Source of the DNA: Burkholderia pyrrocinia
GTDB taxonomy: Bacteria; Pseudomonadota; Gammaproteobacteria; Burkholderiales; Burkholderiaceae
NCBI RefSeq assembly: GCF_018417535.1
Contig: NZ_CP070978.1
Span: forward strand, 372,001-436,000
Direction: 5' to 3'
DNA: 64,000 nt
The stretch's first letter is position 1. Every line of letters starts with the position of its first letter. The notes below the pieces were generated by a model, which searched no databases, was not told the DNA's origin, and worked only from the letters and a program-made list of their open reading frames with translations. The translations under genes and the position numbers were made by a program. Positions 61,401 to 64,000 of this stretch are shown piece after piece.

Positions 61401-64000
61401 ACTGGATCAGCCTGATCGGCAGCGGCGCCGGCTTCGCGGGTGGCGGGCTCGGCGTGGCGGCGAAGTCGCTCGCGGAAGCGTCGTCGCTGCTGCGCACGAC
61501 GGGGCAGGTGTCCGACATCATCACGTTCGCATCGCGCGGCGAGGGCGTCACGGCCGAGGCCGCCGGTCTCGGCCGTTTCACGCAGGAGGCCAACGCGTTC
61601 CAGTCGCTCGCGCAGACGACCGGCCGCACGGCGGCGGTGTTCAACGTGACCGGCGGCGCGATCGGCGGTTACCAGATGCTCGACCAAGGCGTGTCGCTGG
61701 TGAAGAACTGGGACGCGATGTCCGATTCCGATCGCGCGCAGCAGTTGCTGAACCTCGGGATCGGCGTCGCGCAGATGGGCCTCGGCTCGCACACGCTGAT
61801 GGAGCGGCCGATTCGCGCGATCACGAAGACGCCCGTGCCGCCGTCGACGCCGCGGCCGATCACGATCGACGTCGTGAACACGATGCTCGGCAACGGGCTG
61901 GCGAACCAGCGTCTCGCGGTGGGCGAGATCGGCAACCCGTGGCAGCACGCGGAACAACAGGCGCGCAGTTTCGGCGAACCCGCCGGCGACGGCGAGCCGG
62001 TCTCGCCGGCCGACGCGGGGCTGCGCGCGAGATTCTCCGCGTGGCTGCGGGCGCGCCGCACGCAGGGCACGCCGGAAGACGGCGACGCGATCCGGTTGCG
62101 GCTGGCGCCCGACGGCGAATCGATCGACGGCGCAGCGACGCCGGCGATTGCCCGCGCGTTGGCCGGCGATGAGGCGTCGCCGGCCGAAGCCGGTGCGCCG
62201 ACAACGGCCGGGCACCCTGCGTCGTGGGAGGTTCCCGCGCATATCGCGGCCGATCCGGAGATGCTGAGCAACGTGATCGGGCCGATCCTCGAGAGCGGCA
62301 ACCGTCTCGAGGACATCGAGTACTACGTGTACGCGGTGGAGGATCCCGAAGGCAATGCGCGTAACCCTGCGGAAGACGGGCTGCCCGCGACCGAAAAGGG
62401 CAACCTGCCGGACGACTTGAGCGCGGCGAAGGCGGACGAGAGGCGAGCAGCCGCGGGCGACGATGCGGCGGCACGCGCGGCGGCTGCATCCGACAAGGAC
62501 GGCACGATCGGCGTGACGCGTTATGCGTCGTACCACGACGCGATGATGGTCGCGCGCGACGGGGTGGCAGCGGGCCGCTACCAGGTCGCGCTGGTCGATC
62601 GCAATGCGCTCGCCGCGGACGGCACGGTGCCGCCCGAAGCGGTCGTCGGTCGGGTCGGGCTCAACGATGCCGGCAATGCGCTGATGCTGTCGATGAACGA
62701 CACGTACGATCGCACGCTGCGCGTCGTGTACCCGCGCGGGTTCGATCCGAGCAAGCCGCTGATCCGCAGCGAGAACGGCCGACGCGTCGACGTGATCAAC
62801 GCGCTGTTCGGCATGAACGAAACGCAGTGGGCCGCGTATCCGCGCCGCGAGGCCGATCTCGCGGTCTATTCGAACAATCCGAGCCAGCCCGAGAACCGGC
62901 TGCCGCCCGGCGAGCGGCCGTTGATGCCGGTGCCGCCCGGCTACTTCGCCGTGTATGCACATGCGTGGGCCGATGCGTTCGCGAACCCGGCCGGCAAGGC
63001 GCTCAGCGTCGAAGGCCTGGCCGAGATGGTGCGCCAGAGCGGTTGGGACGGCAAATCGCCGGTGATCCTCTATGCGTGCGGGGCGGGCACGCGGGTGAGC
63101 CCGCTCGCGCAACTGCTCGCGAACGTGCTGGGGGTCGATGTCTACGGCGCGAGCGGCTTCGTCGCGTGGCGTTCGCCGCGCTATCGCAGCGACGGCAACC
63201 CCGACTCGGGCTATACGAGCGGCATCGTGCTGGAGCCCGGTGCGCCCGATCTCGCCGGCGTACCCGACCATTCGGTGCAGCATGCGCCGCGCACCTACCG
63301 TTTCTCGCCGGCGCTGGCGGTCATCGACCAGGGTGCGCATCCGGTCAACTGGAGCAACGTGGCGCTGCGCCCGGTGTCGAATCGCTGGGGCGGCAGCGAC
63401 ACGACGGGCGAAGCGCGCGTGCCTCTCGGCGTGTACGTGTGGCGCGTGCTGACGAAGCGCGGATCGATCGTCAATCCGCGCAGCGGCCGCTCGGCCAGCG
63501 CGCTCGAGATGACGCACGCGCTGGAGGAACTGGCGTGGAAAGGCTACACGCCGGGCGTGCCGGTCGCGCTGGAAGGGCCGCACAGCGGCGCCGATCCCGC
63601 GTTGCTGCAGGAATTCGCGGACCTGATCCAGGCACCGGTGTTCGGACGGCTCGGCGACAACGACGCGGCCGGGTGGCGGCGCGCGATCCCCAATCCGGGC
63701 CGCCGGCTCGCGCGCTTCCAGATCGAACCCGACGTGAACGGCAAGTTCTCGCCGGGCCGCGCGCAGCCGGTTCGCGTCAATCCGCTGGAACTGCGGCCCG
63801 TGCCGGGCTCGAGCGTCGTGAACCTGCTCGGTCACGCGACCGCGCGGCAATTCCTGAAGGTGTCGGGCTTCGACATCGCCGAATCGCACGGCACGACGCC
63901 GCGCGACGTGAGCTGGGACAGCTCGACCGCCGTCACGCAAGGCGGCAACCGGATGTCGCCGAGGGAATTCGCGCGCAAGCTGCTCGAGGATCCCGCCTAT
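58466..64000 (+). CDS. Very large effector/toxin-like protein with caspase-like module (3' end outside window)
   Basis: An uninterrupted frame of 1845 codons starts at ATG 58466 (GGGAGAACGCAC before it) and runs off the window. No signal peptide is seen. Regions in order: Gly/Pro/Asn-rich head (about 1-45); helical, Gln/Ala-rich body with two GG-x-RRAD repeats (QYNALPGGIRRADPETG and WQKEPGGLRRADEADI); a long central region; a glycine-rich hydrophobic segment near residues 905-960 (GAGILAAAGGVVLVASGIGA); then near 1490-1555 a clan CD-like pair, His1499 in YFAVYAHAW and Cys1538 in VILYACGAG. Related, apparently inactive modules follow (VALEGPHSGADP near 1700; MSPREFARKLL at the end). Export route and target unknown. 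I cannot confirm any named domain by search. Confidence 0.85.
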   Translation, partial: MVLMAVGGGGGAPVDVPQPQNDNNPTNNNGTNNNGATGAPPAQTPEQKALAAAQAETQRLLQLAQAEMATLKRLNDQGASQADLDNQVKKAETAWGAVQAAVENQMRVAADGGGDTNKAIAGVASDLRNASPKDPVLGEVLDDAQKAVTAESAPQRATNEKAFQFAQAVQQDQDANADVKQYNALPGGIRRADPETGAQLRQTASTADANCDTAYTALTTALRHEYSTSAATLRLNDAKADYAAWQKEPGGLRRADEADITQAMSQAQSQYDKVVTGGDDSALTYVTPDEQKQTVASVKQNHDGMWYTGLVDVFGEQSQLKRTIATINPDDPSLSPQMKQLAQSDPVTFALLQDTGQTVDPNDPKLSTQEKALARQNPLAEAFVKLTGVEVNPADVKDPTAAKALKDQIDQQGVFQYAMAHVDQNSPGYQQMKLLLAAAPDVRLQYTKQQVDQLMQNPGSNPGAALQVLKTNMDASFSLDERQTLWTQAGQPHFDANFIHSQIDPLMQKPDSKATDQASMQARYDGRMNADKAGKWMQDILANAPPEFAGVVLDTVEKDFSNKWTQSNTGTPQPYGDGIDFYKGLSKAVGLADQQPTASGVPVQRENDVASWLLDANGNAKTMIYTLRGSDAGYGFDSVRQALSSGVDPSLSKALLSKMQGDDRFRSGFANDFQLRYQQGAEHAQSDRNTQAATASYNLFKADPDKQLQAYFNDFQKNFDGQSRTFTVGSDQLTNFVGAGLGMQPDNPGAVPTDANDVPSMALLEQMIVSNGQLSNGTAVNGQSLYAKNSAATQMIQAVVDQIRKVGGDHAVVSLVPIYYVSKGTGAAPSALFKVQVEGHPDQYKLIDDRGWKYDTVDDYQHNNALSDDGKLYVPKSLTQGSGSGDFSQYEPIDAHKTEWYQHAEHILEMGAGILAAAGGVVLVASGIGAPVGGALLGAAWTTVGVGMAVGVPAAIGDLKNLSDHGQSTGFGNAQARGDWISLIGSGAGFAGGGLGVAAKSLAEASSLLRTTGQVSDIITFASRGEGVTAEAAGLGRFTQEANAFQSLAQTTGRTAAVFNVTGGAIGGYQMLDQGVSLVKNWDAMSDSDRAQQLLNLGIGVAQMGLGSHTLMERPIRAITKTPVPPSTPRPITIDVVNTMLGNGLANQRLAVGEIGNPWQHAEQQARSFGEPAGDGEPVSPADAGLRARFSAWLRARRTQGTPEDGDAIRLRLAPDGESIDGAATPAIARALAGDEASPAEAGAPTTAGHPASWEVPAHIAADPEMLSNVIGPILESGNRLEDIEYYVYAVEDPEGNARNPAEDGLPATEKGNLPDDLSAAKADERRAAAGDDAAARAAAASDKDGTIGVTRYASYHDAMMVARDGVAAGRYQVALVDRNALAADGTVPPEAVVGRVGLNDAGNALMLSMNDTYDRTLRVVYPRGFDPSKPLIRSENGRRVDVINALFGMNETQWAAYPRREADLAVYSNNPSQPENRLPPGERPLMPVPPGYFAVYAHAWADAFANPAGKALSVEGLAEMVRQSGWDGKSPVILYACGAGTRVSPLAQLLANVLGVDVYGASGFVAWRSPRYRSDGNPDSGYTSGIVLEPGAPDLAGVPDHSVQHAPRTYRFSPALAVIDQGAHPVNWSNVALRPVSNRWGGSDTTGEARVPLGVYVWRVLTKRGSIVNPRSGRSASALEMTHALEELAWKGYTPGVPVALEGPHSGADPALLQEFADLIQAPVFGRLGDNDAAGWRRAIPNPGRRLARFQIEPDVNGKFSPGRAQPVRVNPLELRPVPGSSVVNLLGHATARQFLKVSGFDIAESHGTTPRDVSWDSSTAVTQGGNRMSPREFARKLLEDPAY

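Noticed and set aside
58358..63940. 1860-codon open frame on the minus strand opposite the giant gene
   Set aside because: It is the antisense shadow of a very GC3-biased gene. Its translation is Arg/Ala/Val/His-rich with no domain logic, whereas the plus frame has a ribosome binding site and recognisable motifs.
1..64000. CRISPR arrays, tRNA or rRNA genes, complete insertion sequences or prophage
   Set aside because: No regularly spaced repeats, cloverleaf-like segments, transposase or phage structural genes were seen. Only scattered decayed repeats exist.

Overview
The window is very GC-rich, with strong G/C third-position bias, long antisense shadow frames and family content (AraC, LysE, SDR, GTP-dependent pckG, Gram-negative porin, split accessory blocks) typical of a betaproteobacterium. 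Burkholderia, probably the cepacia complex, is the best guess. This is inference from gene content and codon use; no rRNA or tRNA gene lies in the window to confirm it. No CRISPR array, complete insertion sequence or prophage was seen.

Layout. 0-1.5 kb: the tail of a LysE exporter, then a MazEF-type toxin-antitoxin pair with palindromic upstream sites, an intrinsic terminator and a short AbiEii-like remnant. 1.5-6.5 kb: an AraC regulator divergent from an operon of two small alpha/beta-barrel-like proteins, a quinone-reductase-like MDR protein and two SDR enzymes. 6.5-9.1 kb: a small secreted protein and a serine/threonine-dehydratase-like enzyme with a YheO-type regulator and a YbaK-like deacylase. 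9.1-14.4 kb: a looser, gene-poor, island-like segment with three consecutive DsrE-family genes, a 62-aa orphan, an RhlE-type helicase bracketed by a 20-bp direct repeat, and a DUF1059 protein. 14.4-27.9 kb: two further SDR/SnoaL/EthD clusters (seven more SDR or SDR-like enzymes) on either side of pckG, ending in a KstD/fumarate-reductase-like flavoprotein. 27.9-34.0 kb: a Tat-exported phosphoesterase lipoprotein, a second-type FtsH protease, an OsmC protein and otsA. 34.5-39.6 kb: a TonB receptor and a zinc alcohol dehydrogenase diverging around a perfect Zur-like palindrome, then an Asp-box secreted protein. 40.1-42.4 kb: a hydrolase-marR operon with two evenly spaced palindromic operators, and a VapBC-type pair.

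42.5-49.4 kb is the most coherent pathway block. It is a six-gene minus-strand operon: a GNAT acetyltransferase, a solute-binding protein, two different luciferase-like flavin monooxygenases, a fused permease-ATPase and a second solute-binding protein. Its composition parallels the Bacillus subtilis ytm/ytn and yxe loci for uptake and N-acetylation-dependent oxidative salvage of S-modified cysteines, so I propose the same job here. 49.7-58.1 kb: an orphan MqsA-type zinc finger, an AstE/aspartoacylase-family deacylase, a diguanylate cyclase, a cytochrome c fragment, lipoproteins, a Pal-like protein and a porin.

58.5-64.0 kb (running off the right end) is a single very large open frame of at least 1845 codons. 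It lacks a signal peptide. It has an Asn/Gly/Pro-rich head, a coiled-coil-rich body, a glycine-rich hydrophobic hairpin and, near the end, a His/Cys arrangement like clan CD (caspase-like) peptidases, followed by apparently degenerate repeats of the same module. It is the best candidate for an undescribed effector- or toxin-like system.
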